Shown here piece after piece: positions 1 to 5,615 of a stretch of 10,114 bases of DNA. The translations under genes and the position numbers were made by a program. Position 1 is the stretch's first letter. The number at the start of each line of letters is the position of its first letter. The stretch is taken from the NCBI GenBank assembly GCA_036279015.1, contig DASUJY010000043.1, forward strand, positions 1 through 10,114, written 5' to 3'. A model generated the notes under the pieces. The model worked only from the letters and a program-made list of their open reading frames with translations. It searched no databases and was not told the origin of the DNA. This DNA is from DATEOR01 sp036279015 (GTDB lineage Bacteria; Actinomycetota; Thermoleophilia; Gaiellales; Gaiellaceae).

Positions 1-49
1 CTGGCTGAAGTGCCCGCCGCACCTGAAGGCCGCGGTGGAAGAAAGCTGA
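1..49 (+). CDS. 3' end of an unidentified protein gene (partial)
   Basis: Only the last 15 codons are inside the window, followed by a TGA at 47-49. The visible C-terminus reads WLKCPPHLKAAVEES. I do not recognise the family from so little. The reading frame is chosen because it ends just before the convergent minus-strand gene whose stop is at 73; the other frames run on into that gene. The 23 bases between the two stops hold only a weak 4-bp inverted repeat (51-54 with 60-63) and no T-run, so no convincing terminator is visible. Confidence 0.4.
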   Translation, partial: WLKCPPHLKAAVEES

Positions 50-72
50 CCGGCCGTGAGCCGCGCGGAGAG

Positions 73-621
73 CTAGAACCGGTCGGGCGGGGCGATGCGG
101 TAGAAGGTCTGGCCTGACTCTTTCGAGATCGCGAAGAGCAGCCCGACGAAGTCCTCGAGCGCACGTGAGTTCTCGAGCCCGCCCGCCGAGACCGGCTCGT
201 AGCCCGCAGCGCTGATGAGCTCCTCCGTCACCTCGCGCGCCTCGGGATCCGCAGTGAAGACCTGGCTCGGCTTCGTCCCGGCCTCGGCGATCCGGTCGTA
301 GATCCGCGCGAAGCCGGCGTTGAACGCCTTGGCGACCGGGCCGCCGGTCAGCGACTTGACGTACTCGGCGAGCGACTCGAAGCCCTCGGGGCGCGGCGCG
401 CCGAAGACGTTGGTGGCGTCGAGGACGGGCACGCCGTCGAGACCGTCGACCGAGGCGATCGCGTCGGGGATCGCGCCGGTCGGAACCGCTAGCAAGGCCG
501 CATTGGAACCGGACGCGTCGCCGCCGTCGCTGCCGAGCTCCACGACCTCATGCCCCGCCTCTCGCCAGAGGCCGGCGAGCCCTCCGCCGACGTTGCCGCG
601 CCCGATCGTCGTCACCTTCAT
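73..621 (-). CDS. COG2085-type NAD(P)-binding oxidoreductase (F420H2:NADP oxidoreductase-like)
   Basis: A 182-residue cytoplasmic protein consisting essentially of one Rossmann fold. It opens with a beta strand and the dinucleotide-binding loop GRGNVGGG (residues 7-14, GxGxxG). It continues with the LDATN segment near 67-71 and the AKAFNAGFA segment near 97-105. These are the landmarks of the 'predicted dinucleotide-binding enzyme' family that includes the NADP-binding half of F420-dependent NADP reductase. I see no obvious basic cluster after the second strand to fix NADP over NAD, and the true electron partner is unknown. The ATG at 621-619 is preferred over the longer open frame because of an AAAGGAG Shine-Dalgarno at 634-628 and because the glycine loop must sit near the N-terminus. 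The gene starts one base after the stop of the upstream selenoprotein gene, so the two are almost certainly cotranscribed and translationally coupled. Confidence 0.85.
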   Translation of the reverse strand: MKVTTIGRGNVGGGLAGLWREAGHEVVELGSDGGDASGSNAALLAVPTGAIPDAIASVDGLDGVPVLDATNVFGAPRPEGFESLAEYVKSLTGGPVAKAFNAGFARIYDRIAEAGTKPSQVFTADPEAREVTEELISAAGYEPVSAGGLENSRALEDFVGLLFAISKESGQTFYRIAPPDRF

Positions 622-622
622 C

Positions 623-1333
623 TCATGCTCCTTTCGCAAGCTCTCGCTCGATTGCCTGCCCGAGCTCGGTGGGCTTGAAGCCAAAGGGCCCCTCGCCGCC
701 CTGGTAGGCGATCCTCCTGGCCCGGTCGACCAGGTAGAGCCGGTCGGGCCAGCCGCCGTAGGCCGAGGCGACGGCGTTCTCGATCCCGTCGACCACCATC
801 GGCATCTGGAGGCGCAGGTTCGCCGCGCAAGCCGCCGCGACTCCCCGCCGCGCCTGGCTGCTCTTCGGTTCTTCGACCGCGACGCCCGACCGCCGGTTTT
901 CGGGCAGGATCCAGCCCTCCTCGGGATGCGCCTCGCGGATGTAGACCGCCAGGAACGAGACGCGATCCCGATAGCGGTCGGCCAAGGCGTCGAGCGTCCC
1001 CAACTGAGCGCGGAAGGGCGGTCAGGTGTACGAGCCGAAGACAAGTGCCACCGGTCGCTGTCTCAGGAGCTCGCTCAGACGCACGTCGCCGCCGCCTTCG
1101 AGCCGCGGCAGGGAGAAGTCCGGTGCTTCGTCGCCCACGTCTACCTTCGGCGTCATCAGGTCGCGGTAGTCGTCCCGTGCCATCACGTCCTGAAGCGTCA
1201 GCGGCGAGCCCTCCGCAGCCAGGCCGTCGCGAAGCCGGGAGAGGAGCATCCCCGGCAGCGACCAGCGCGGGTCGACGGGGCTCCCCTTCGACACCACACG
1301 CATGTAGGCGAGCGCGTCTCTAGGAGTCGGCAC
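623..1333 (-). CDS. Deiodinase-like selenoprotein (thioredoxin fold, in-frame TGA = Sec104)
   Basis: One 236-residue protein is reconstructed across an in-frame TGA (1024-1022). The N-terminal part carries a redoxin-like entry (VGDEAPDFSLPRLEG, about 67-81) and runs into the active site FGSYT-TGA-PPFRAQ. After the TGA the same frame continues with VYIREAHPEEGW and then GGWPDRLYLVD and YQGGEGPFGF near the C-terminus. These match the iodothyronine deiodinase family (T4_deiodinase) in order and spacing. In that family the residue at the TGA position is selenocysteine or, in many bacterial members, cysteine. Reading TGA as Sec is an inference supported by its exact position, by continued homology for 132 codons, and by a SECIS-like hairpin just downstream. 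Bacterial members have no settled function; a thiol/selenol peroxidase or reductive dehalogenation role is possible. GTG 1333 is chosen because a TANNNT box sits 7 bases upstream. The final stop is also TGA (625-623). Alternatives are a nonsense mutation or a sequencing error in a Cys codon. Confidence 0.85.
628..634 (-). promoter_or_regulatory. Shine-Dalgarno site of the COG2085 oxidoreductase
   Basis: AAAGGAG on the minus strand, six bases ahead of the ATG at 621. It lies inside the last codons of the upstream deiodinase-like gene. It decides the start of the oxidoreductase, because the same frame stays open much further upstream. Confidence 0.75.
994..1011 (-). promoter_or_regulatory. Candidate bacterial SECIS hairpin for Sec104
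   Basis: On the mRNA the hairpin begins 11 nt after the UGA. GCG-CUC pairs with GGG-CGC, with one A bulged on the 3' side and one U-G pair, giving six pairs around the 5-nt loop AGUUG. The apical loop starts 17 nt after the UGA, and its second base is G followed by U. Bacterial SECIS elements lie inside the coding region just after the UGA and have a short stem with a G (often GU) early in the loop, as in E. coli fdhF. The stem is short, so this is suggestive only. The folding was done by eye. Confidence 0.5.
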
Positions 1334-1340
1334 TTCCCCG

Positions 1341-1346
1341 AGCCTA
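1341..1346 (-). promoter_or_regulatory. Candidate -10 box (TAGGCT) for a leaderless selenoprotein transcript
   Basis: TAGGCT on the minus strand fits the actinobacterial TANNNT -10 pattern and ends 7 bases before the GTG at 1333. This is the spacing expected if transcription starts at the start codon. No TTGACA-like -35 is visible, and the CGGGGAA between box and GTG is too close to act as a normal Shine-Dalgarno. Confidence 0.4.
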
Positions 1347-1460
1347 GCGGGACTCAGTCGGCCTGCGGATCGTCGTCCGCGTCGCCCTGCTCTTCCTCGG
1401 GGTCAGGGACCGGGGTTCCCTCCTCGGTCGACTCGGGGTCTTGGCGCTCGGGCGCCTGAG

Positions 1461-1466
1461 TATCCT
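1461..1466 (+). promoter_or_regulatory. Candidate -10 box (TATCCT) for leaderless thrS
   Basis: TATCCT matches TANNNT and ends 8 bases before the thrS ATG. No Shine-Dalgarno precedes that ATG, so a leaderless mRNA is the simplest reading. No good -35 is seen: TTGGCG at 1441-1446 is only 14 bases away, shorter than usual. Confidence 0.4.
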
Positions 1467-1474
1467 CTCCAGCC

Positions 1475-3370
1475 ATGGTGAAGGTCGTTCTTCCCGATAA
1501 TTCCGAGCTCGAACTTCCCGACGGCGCAACGGGCCTCGACGCGGCGCGCGCGATCGGGCCGAAGCTCGCCGAGCAGGCGGTGCTCGTCCGCTCGAACGGC
1601 TCGGTGCGCGACTTGCGGCTCCCCGTCGAAGACGGCGAACGGATCCAGATCCTGACGACGCGCGACAAGGACGATCCCGACGCGCTCTACGTCCTCCGCC
1701 ACTCGGCCGCCCATCTCCTGGCCGAGGCGGCGCGCCGCCTCTTCCCGGGGACGAAGGTCGCGATCGGGCCTCCGATCGAGAACGGCTTCTACTACGACTT
1801 CGAGTTCCCCCAGCCCGTCACGGAGGCCGATCTGGAGCGCCTGGAGGAGGAGGTGAAACGCGAGATCGAGGAGGGCCGGGAATGGGAGCGATTCGAGATC
1901 TCCCGCGAGGAAGCGCGCGAGCGCTTCGCGGCGGAGGAGGAGCCATACAAGCTCGAGCTGGTCGACACGGCTGAGGGCGACATCTCCCTCTATAGCCAGG
2001 GTGAGTTCGTCGACCTCTGCCGGGGGCCGCACCTCCAGGATTCGAAGCCGATCAAGGCGGTGAAGCTCCTCTCGCTCGCGGGCGCGTACTGGCGCGGCGA
2101 CGAGACGAAGCCGCAGCTGACGCGCGTCTACGGGACGGCGTTCTACGACCCGAAGGACCTCGAGGCGCATCTCCATCGCATCGAGGAGGCAAGGCGCCGC
2201 GACCATCGCCGGCTCGGCAAGGACCTCGATCTCTTCGACTTCTCCGACGCGTCGCCCGGGATGCCGTTCTGGCATCCGCGCGGGATGGTGATCTGGAACG
2301 TCCTCGAGGACCTGCGTCGCCGCGAGAACGCGAGACGGGGCTATCTCGAGGTGCGGACGCCGCTCCTCTATGACGCCGAGCTGTGGCGGACCTCCGGCCA
2401 CTGGGACAAGTTCCGGGAGAACATGTTCATCCTCGAGATCGAGGGGCGGGACTCCGGCCTCAAGCCGATGAACTGCCCGGGCCATTGCCTCCTCTACTCG
2501 CTCTCGCCGCACAGCTACCGCGACCTGCCGCTGCGGCTCGCGGAGGCGGGCAACCTGCACCGGAACGAGCTCTCCGGGACGCTGCACGGGCTCCTGCGCG
2601 TGCGGCTCTTCGTGCAGGACGACGCCCACGTCTACTGCACGCAGGATCAGATCCAGGACGAGCTCCTCGCCTGCCTCGACTACGCGTATTACCTCTACGA
2701 CCTCTTCGAGCTCGACATGCGCGTGGAGCTCTCGCTCAGGCCCGACAACAAGCTCGGCACCGACGAGGAGTGGGACTTCGCCGAGGAGGAGCTGCGGAAG
2801 GCGCTCGCGACGCAGGGGCTGGACTACGGCGAGAGCCAGGGGGAGGGCTCGTTCTACGGCCCCAAGATCGACCTCTACATGGACGACTCGCTCGGGCGCA
2901 GCTGGCAGCTCGGAACCGTCCAGCTCGACCTCCAGATGCCGAAGCGGTTCGGCCTCGTCTACCAGGGGGACGACAACGCCGAGCACACCCCCGCGATGAT
3001 CCACCGCGCCCTGCTCGGCTCGCTCGAGCGCTTCATCGGCATCTACCTCGAGCACACGGGCGGTGACCTGCCGCTCTTCCTCGCCCCGGAGCAGGTGCGG
3101 GTGCTCGCCGTCTCGGACCGCTTCGCCGCCGAGGCGGAGTCGCTCGCGGACGACCTGCGCGTGCACGGCTTCCGGGCGTCGGTCGACGAGCGCGAGGAGA
3201 CGCTCGGGCGCAAGATCCGCGACGCCGAGCTCTTCAAGATCCCCTTCGTCGTCGTCTGGGGCGAGCGCGAGTCGCTCGAGGCGCTTGCCGTCCGCCGGCG
3301 CGGCGGGGAGCAGGCGACGCTCGCCTGGGAGGCGCTTCTGAGCGAGCTCGAGGCGGCTGCTAAGCTGTGA
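1475..3370 (+). CDS. thrS: Threonine--tRNA ligase
   Basis: A 631-residue ThrRS of normal full length that charges tRNA-Thr with threonine in the cytoplasm. Domains in order are an N-terminal TGS domain (about 1-62) and a second, editing domain with HSAAH (H76, H80) and CRGPH (C182, H186), which in this family clears Ser-tRNA-Thr. The class II catalytic core follows, with zinc ligands C334 (MNCPGH), H385 (QDDAH) and H510 (AMIHRALLGS). The C-terminal anticodon-binding domain runs from about 535. All catalytic and editing residues I can check are present, and several have exactly the E. coli numbering. The ATG at 1475 gives the standard N-terminus (VKVVLPDNSELELPDG). It has no Shine-Dalgarno but has a TANNNT box 8 bases upstream. 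It lies upstream of infC as in E. coli, separated by a structured 145-base leader, so the two may be expressed separately. Confidence 0.98.
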   Translation: MVKVVLPDNSELELPDGATGLDAARAIGPKLAEQAVLVRSNGSVRDLRLPVEDGERIQILTTRDKDDPDALYVLRHSAAHLLAEAARRLFPGTKVAIGPPIENGFYYDFEFPQPVTEADLERLEEEVKREIEEGREWERFEISREEARERFAAEEEPYKLELVDTAEGDISLYSQGEFVDLCRGPHLQDSKPIKAVKLLSLAGAYWRGDETKPQLTRVYGTAFYDPKDLEAHLHRIEEARRRDHRRLGKDLDLFDFSDASPGMPFWHPRGMVIWNVLEDLRRRENARRGYLEVRTPLLYDAELWRTSGHWDKFRENMFILEIEGRDSGLKPMNCPGHCLLYSLSPHSYRDLPLRLAEAGNLHRNELSGTLHGLLRVRLFVQDDAHVYCTQDQIQDELLACLDYAYYLYDLFELDMRVELSLRPDNKLGTDEEWDFAEEELRKALATQGLDYGESQGEGSFYGPKIDLYMDDSLGRSWQLGTVQLDLQMPKRFGLVYQGDDNAEHTPAMIHRALLGSLERFIGIYLEHTGGDLPLFLAPEQVRVLAVSDRFAAEAESLADDLRVHGFRASVDEREETLGRKIRDAELFKIPFVVVWGERESLEALAVRRRGGEQATLAWEALLSELEAAAKL

Positions 3371-3515
3371 GCCTGCAAGCAGGAGCAACGTTCCTCACCT
3401 CCCAGGCCGCCGGCTTCGCGGAGGTTCAACCGAATTCGGTGAGTTGACGAAGCTGCTGCGCGCAGCTTTTCGTTTGCCCTAAGAGGAGGAAGCAGCACAA
3501 CTTGGTGACGTTTCA
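3371..3515 (+). promoter_or_regulatory. Structured leader between thrS and infC
   Basis: This 145-base gap holds, in order: TTCCTCACCTCC (3391-3402), which can pair with the Shine-Dalgarno region GAGGAGGAA at 3483-3491; a perfect 12-bp palindrome ACCGAATTCGGT (3429-3440); a terminator-like hairpin (3449-3470); and the AGGAGG at 3484-3489. infC-rpmI-rplT operons are autoregulated by L20 or IF3 through their leaders in other bacteria, so a control element is expected here. No known leader class was recognised by eye and no clear promoter is seen. Confidence 0.5.
3449..3474 (+). terminator. Terminator-like hairpin after thrS / attenuator before infC
   Basis: AAGCTGC (3450-3456) pairs perfectly with GCAGCTT (3462-3468) around a 5-base loop, with a further G-U pair at 3449/3469. 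The stem runs straight into TTTTCGTTT, giving the form of an intrinsic terminator. Because it lies 97 bases inside the thrS-infC gap and just ahead of the infC Shine-Dalgarno, it could end thrS transcripts or act as an attenuator for the ribosomal genes. Confidence 0.55.
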
Positions 3516-3519
3516 GTGA
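3502..3519 (+). CDS. Possible five-codon leader frame coupled to infC
   Basis: TTG GTG ACG TTT CAG TGA can be read from 3502. Its stop TGA (3517-3519) overlaps the infC start GTG (3516-3518) as GTGA. The strong AGGAGG at 3484-3489 is 26 bases from the infC GTG, too far to serve it directly, but only 12 bases from this TTG. Ribosomes loading here would end on the infC start and re-initiate. The spacing is still long and the frame tiny, so this is an inference. Confidence 0.3.
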   Translation: MVTFQ

Positions 3520-4094
3520 GGCCGCGACGCAGGTTCGACCAGTCCCGGCCGGTACAGGACCAGACGCGGATCAACGAGGCGATCCGCGCCTCGAAGGTGC
3601 GCCTGGTGGACGTGGACGGCTCGCAGGTGGGGGTCAAGACAAAGGACGAAGCGCTCGAGTACGCGTACTCGAAGGATCTCGATCTCGTCGAGGTCGCCTC
3701 CGGCGCCGATCCCCCGGTCGCCCGGATCATGGACTACGGCAAGTACCGGTACGAGCAGGAGCAGAAGGCGAAGACGGCCCGCAAGCACCAGTCACAGATC
3801 CATGTCAAGGAAATCAAGATGCGGCCGAAGATCGGCGTCCACGACTATGAGACGAAGAAGGGGCATGTCGTGCGGTTCCTGAACGCGCGCGCGAAGGTGA
3901 AGGTCACGATCATGTTTCGGGGGCGCGAGCAGAGCCATCCGGAACGCGGACGAGACCTCCTCATGCGCCTCGCCGAGGACGTCAAGGAGATCGGCCAGAT
4001 CGAGTCCCCGCCGCTCCAGGACGGGCGCAACATGGTCATGTTGCTCGGCCCGACGAAGACGGCGGGACAACAGGTGGAGACAGCCAGTGCCTAA
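3516..4094 (+). CDS. infC: Translation initiation factor IF-3
   Basis: A 192-residue IF3, which binds the 30S subunit, keeps subunits apart and proofreads start-codon/initiator-tRNA pairing. The N-terminal domain begins at QTRINEAIRASKVRLVD (16-32). The family signature RIMDYGKYRYEQEQ (70-83) lies at the domain junction, and the C-terminal domain (from about 93) has KIGVHDYETK and VTIMFRGRE. The GTG at 3516 is the only ATG/GTG/TTG in this frame after the stop at 3480-3482, so the start is fixed unless a rare codon is used. The Shine-Dalgarno is unusually far upstream. infC overlaps rpmI by 8 bases, so infC-rpmI-rplT form a tight operon. Confidence 0.97.
   Translation: MRPRRRFDQSRPVQDQTRINEAIRASKVRLVDVDGSQVGVKTKDEALEYAYSKDLDLVEVASGADPPVARIMDYGKYRYEQEQKAKTARKHQSQIHVKEIKMRPKIGVHDYETKKGHVVRFLNARAKVKVTIMFRGREQSHPERGRDLLMRLAEDVKEIGQIESPPLQDGRNMVMLLGPTKTAGQQVETASA
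4073..4079 (+). promoter_or_regulatory. Shine-Dalgarno site of rpmI
   Basis: GGTGGAG lies inside the end of infC, seven bases ahead of a GTG at 4087. It supports that GTG as the rpmI start, although it lies within the infC reading frame. Confidence 0.6.
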
Positions 4095-4281
4095 GCAGAA
4101 GACGAAAAAGGCGGCGAAGAAGCGCTTCAAGGTCACCGGTGGCGACAAGCTGCTGCGCCGCCATGCGATGAAGAGCCACAACCTCGAGAAGAAGAGCGCG
4201 AAGCGCAAGCGCGCGTTCCGTAGCGACCAGGCGGTCGCCGGGGCGGACGAGCGCGAGGTGCGCCGCCTGCTCGGCCGGTAA
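4087..4281 (+). CDS. rpmI: 50S ribosomal protein L35
   Basis: A 64-residue, very basic protein of the usual L35 length. It begins PKQKTKKAAKKRFKVT after the start and continues with the GGDKLLRRHAMKSHNLEKKS stretch typical of the family. It is a structural protein of the large ribosomal subunit. It starts with GTG and overlaps the last 8 bases of infC in another frame, so its translation is probably coupled to infC. The stop is TAA at 4279-4281, nine bases before rplT. Confidence 0.96.
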   Translation: MPKQKTKKAAKKRFKVTGGDKLLRRHAMKSHNLEKKSAKRKRAFRSDQAVAGADEREVRRLLGR

Positions 4282-4290
4282 GGGAGAGAG

Positions 4291-4650
4291 ATGCCTCGCG
4301 TCAAGCGATCCGTTCACGCGCGCAAGAAGCGCCGCAAGCTCCTCGCCGAGGCGAAGGGCTACACCGGGCAGCCGCGGGTGTCCTACCGGAAGGCGAAGGA
4401 GCAGGTCATGAAGGCCGACGTCCACGCCTACCGCGACCGGAAGCGGAAGAAGCGCGTCTTCCGCCGTCTCTGGATCATCCGCATCAACGCGGCTGCCAGG
4501 AAGGAGGGGCTCTCCTACAACCAGTTCCTCTCCGGCATCCGCAAGGCGAACATCGAGCTCGACCGCAAGGTTCTCGCCGACATAGCGGTCAACGACCCGG
4601 CCGCCTTCTCGGCGATCGCCGCCCAGGCGAAAGCCGCCCTGGAAGCCTGA
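4291..4650 (+). CDS. rplT: 50S ribosomal protein L20
   Basis: A 119-residue basic protein of normal L20 length. It shows the family landmarks RVKRSVHARKKRRKLL (3-18), AKGYTG (21-26), RDRKRKKRVFRRLWIIRIN (48-66), and the GLSYNQFLSGIRKANIELDRKVLADIA region towards the C-terminus. L20 binds 23S rRNA early in 50S assembly and, in several bacteria, represses its own operon by binding the leader mRNA. That makes the leader before infC worth examining. The ATG has an AGGGAG-type ribosome-binding site directly upstream (4281-4290). Confidence 0.97.
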   Translation: MPRVKRSVHARKKRRKLLAEAKGYTGQPRVSYRKAKEQVMKADVHAYRDRKRKKRVFRRLWIIRINAAARKEGLSYNQFLSGIRKANIELDRKVLADIAVNDPAAFSAIAAQAKAALEA

Positions 4651-4662
4651 GCGAGTCAACCG

Positions 4663-4668
4663 AGGAGG
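4663..4668 (+). promoter_or_regulatory. AGGAGG Shine-Dalgarno ahead of the DUF2332 gene
   Basis: A perfect AGGAGG sits 11 bases before the ATG at 4680 in the short gap after rplT. The spacing is slightly long but acceptable. It is the main argument for the ATG over a possible CTG start at 4647 that overlaps the rplT stop. Confidence 0.5.
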
Positions 4669-4679
4669 TCTTCCGCCGG

Positions 4680-5615
4680 ATGGCGGACGACTTCGAGCAG
4701 GGGGGCTCGAAGCTCTATGCGTCGCTCGCCCGCTCCCTGGCGGGCGAGCCCATCGTGGCCGAGATCGTCGGGACCGAGGTCCGCTGGGAGGCGCCGCTGC
4801 GCCTCTTCGGCGGCGTGCACTACCTCGAGCTGGCCGGGATGGTCTCGCATCCGTGGGGCAAGCTCCGCGGCGTCCTCGAGGCCAACCGTGACTGGCTCAC
4901 GCGCTTCGTGTCGGAACAGCCCGTCCAGACGAACGAGGTGCAGCGCTGCTGGGGACTCCTGCTCGGGTTCCTGACCGTGGCGGACGGGAGGCCGATCGAC
5001 CTCGTCGAGCTCGGGCCGAGCGGTGGGCTCAACCTCTTCTGGGACCGCTACGCCTACCGCTACGGCGACACGACCTGGGGCGACCCGTCCGCAGGGCTCG
5101 AGCTCGAGGGAGCGGCCGAAGGAGGGCCGCCGCCGGAGCTCCTGGCGACCCAGGTCGAGGTCGGTCGGCGCATCGGCATCGACCGCCGGCCCGTCGACCT
5201 GACGACCGACCACGGCGCGCGGCTCCTCGAAGCGTTCGTCTGGGCCGACCAGACCGAGCGCCTCGAGCGCGTGCGCGGCGCCGTCGAGATCGCGCGCCGG
5301 GATCCCCCGAGGCTGCTGGACGGCGACTACGTCGAGGTCCTGCCCGCGCTGCTCGCAGAGCGGGAGCTCGACCGGCTCACGGTCGTCTACCACTCGGTCT
5401 CGACGGTCTACCTGCGCACCGAGGAGCGCGAGCAGCTGGACGAGATCCTCGCGCTCGAGGCGCGGCGCGGCTCGCTCGCGCGCGTCTCCTACGAGCTCGA
5501 CCGCGACGTGCCCGGCTTCTACAACTTCGCGCTCGACGTCGACTCCCAGCCGGGTGGGCGGCGGCGTCTCGCCCGGCTCGACGGGCATGCGAACTCGCTC
5601 GAGTGGCTCGCATGA
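4680..5615 (+). CDS. DUF2332 family protein (methyltransferase-like)
   Basis: A 311-residue soluble protein matching the uncharacterised DUF2332 family, which is common in actinobacteria. Family landmarks are GGSKLYASLA (8-17), QTNEVQR (83-89), DLVELGPSGGLNLFWDRY (107-124), GIDRRPVDLT (166-175), VYHSVSTVYL (236-245) and the closing HANSLEWLA. The ELGPSGGLNL loop resembles the glycine-rich SAM-binding motif I of class I methyltransferases, so a methyltransferase-like fold is plausible, but the substrate is unknown. The same frame is open upstream as CTG AGC GAG TCA ACC GAG GAG GTC, with the CTG overlapping the rplT TGA. The N-terminus may therefore be 11 residues longer (SESTEEVFRR), which looks natural for the family. 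It sits between rplT and the SpoU gene and overlaps the latter by 4 bases, so it belongs to the ribosomal-protein operon. Confidence 0.85.
   Translation: MADDFEQGGSKLYASLARSLAGEPIVAEIVGTEVRWEAPLRLFGGVHYLELAGMVSHPWGKLRGVLEANRDWLTRFVSEQPVQTNEVQRCWGLLLGFLTVADGRPIDLVELGPSGGLNLFWDRYAYRYGDTTWGDPSAGLELEGAAEGGPPPELLATQVEVGRRIGIDRRPVDLTTDHGARLLEAFVWADQTERLERVRGAVEIARRDPPRLLDGDYVEVLPALLAERELDRLTVVYHSVSTVYLRTEEREQLDEILALEARRGSLARVSYELDRDVPGFYNFALDVDSQPGGRRRLARLDGHANSLEWLA

Larger units (their letters stand above)
1334..1474. other. Divergent intergenic region between selenoprotein gene and thrS
   Basis: These 141 bases separate two divergently oriented start codons and carry one candidate -10 box for each direction (1346-1341 minus, 1461-1466 plus). 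A 40-codon acidic frame crosses it on the minus strand (1476-1354, beginning MAGEDTQAPE), but it has no ribosome-binding site or -10 box of its own, and I do not call it a gene. Confidence 0.5.

Noticed and set aside
50..72. Possible terminator between the first two convergent genes
   Set aside because: Only a 4-bp stem (51-54 with 60-63) and no T-run on either strand.
1022..1024. TGA as a simple nonsense mutation making a pseudogene
   Set aside because: The codon falls exactly at the Sec/Cys position, the frame stays intact for 132 more codons with conserved motifs, and a SECIS-like hairpin follows. It cannot be fully excluded without the Sec machinery or read data.
320..1459. Long plus-strand frame across the left block
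   Set aside because: It is antisense to the oxidoreductase and selenoprotein genes, which show clear family motifs, and it has no recognisable motif itself. It is an open-frame artefact of high GC.
1354..1476. A 40-codon acidic minus-strand frame (MAGEDTQAPE...) overlapping the thrS start codon
   Set aside because: It has no Shine-Dalgarno or TANNNT box of its own, is low-complexity, and its frame also runs far into thrS. The selenoprotein gene already has a candidate promoter downstream of it.
1403..3388. Minus-strand frame of 661 codons opposite thrS
   Set aside because: It mirrors the G/C-biased third positions of thrS on the other strand. Its composition is arginine- and leucine-rich with no motif.
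3421..3446. GGTTCAA sequence resembling a tRNA T-arm in the thrS-infC gap
   Set aside because: No acceptor, D or anticodon arms can be folded around it. The region is better explained as a leader with a palindrome and a hairpin.
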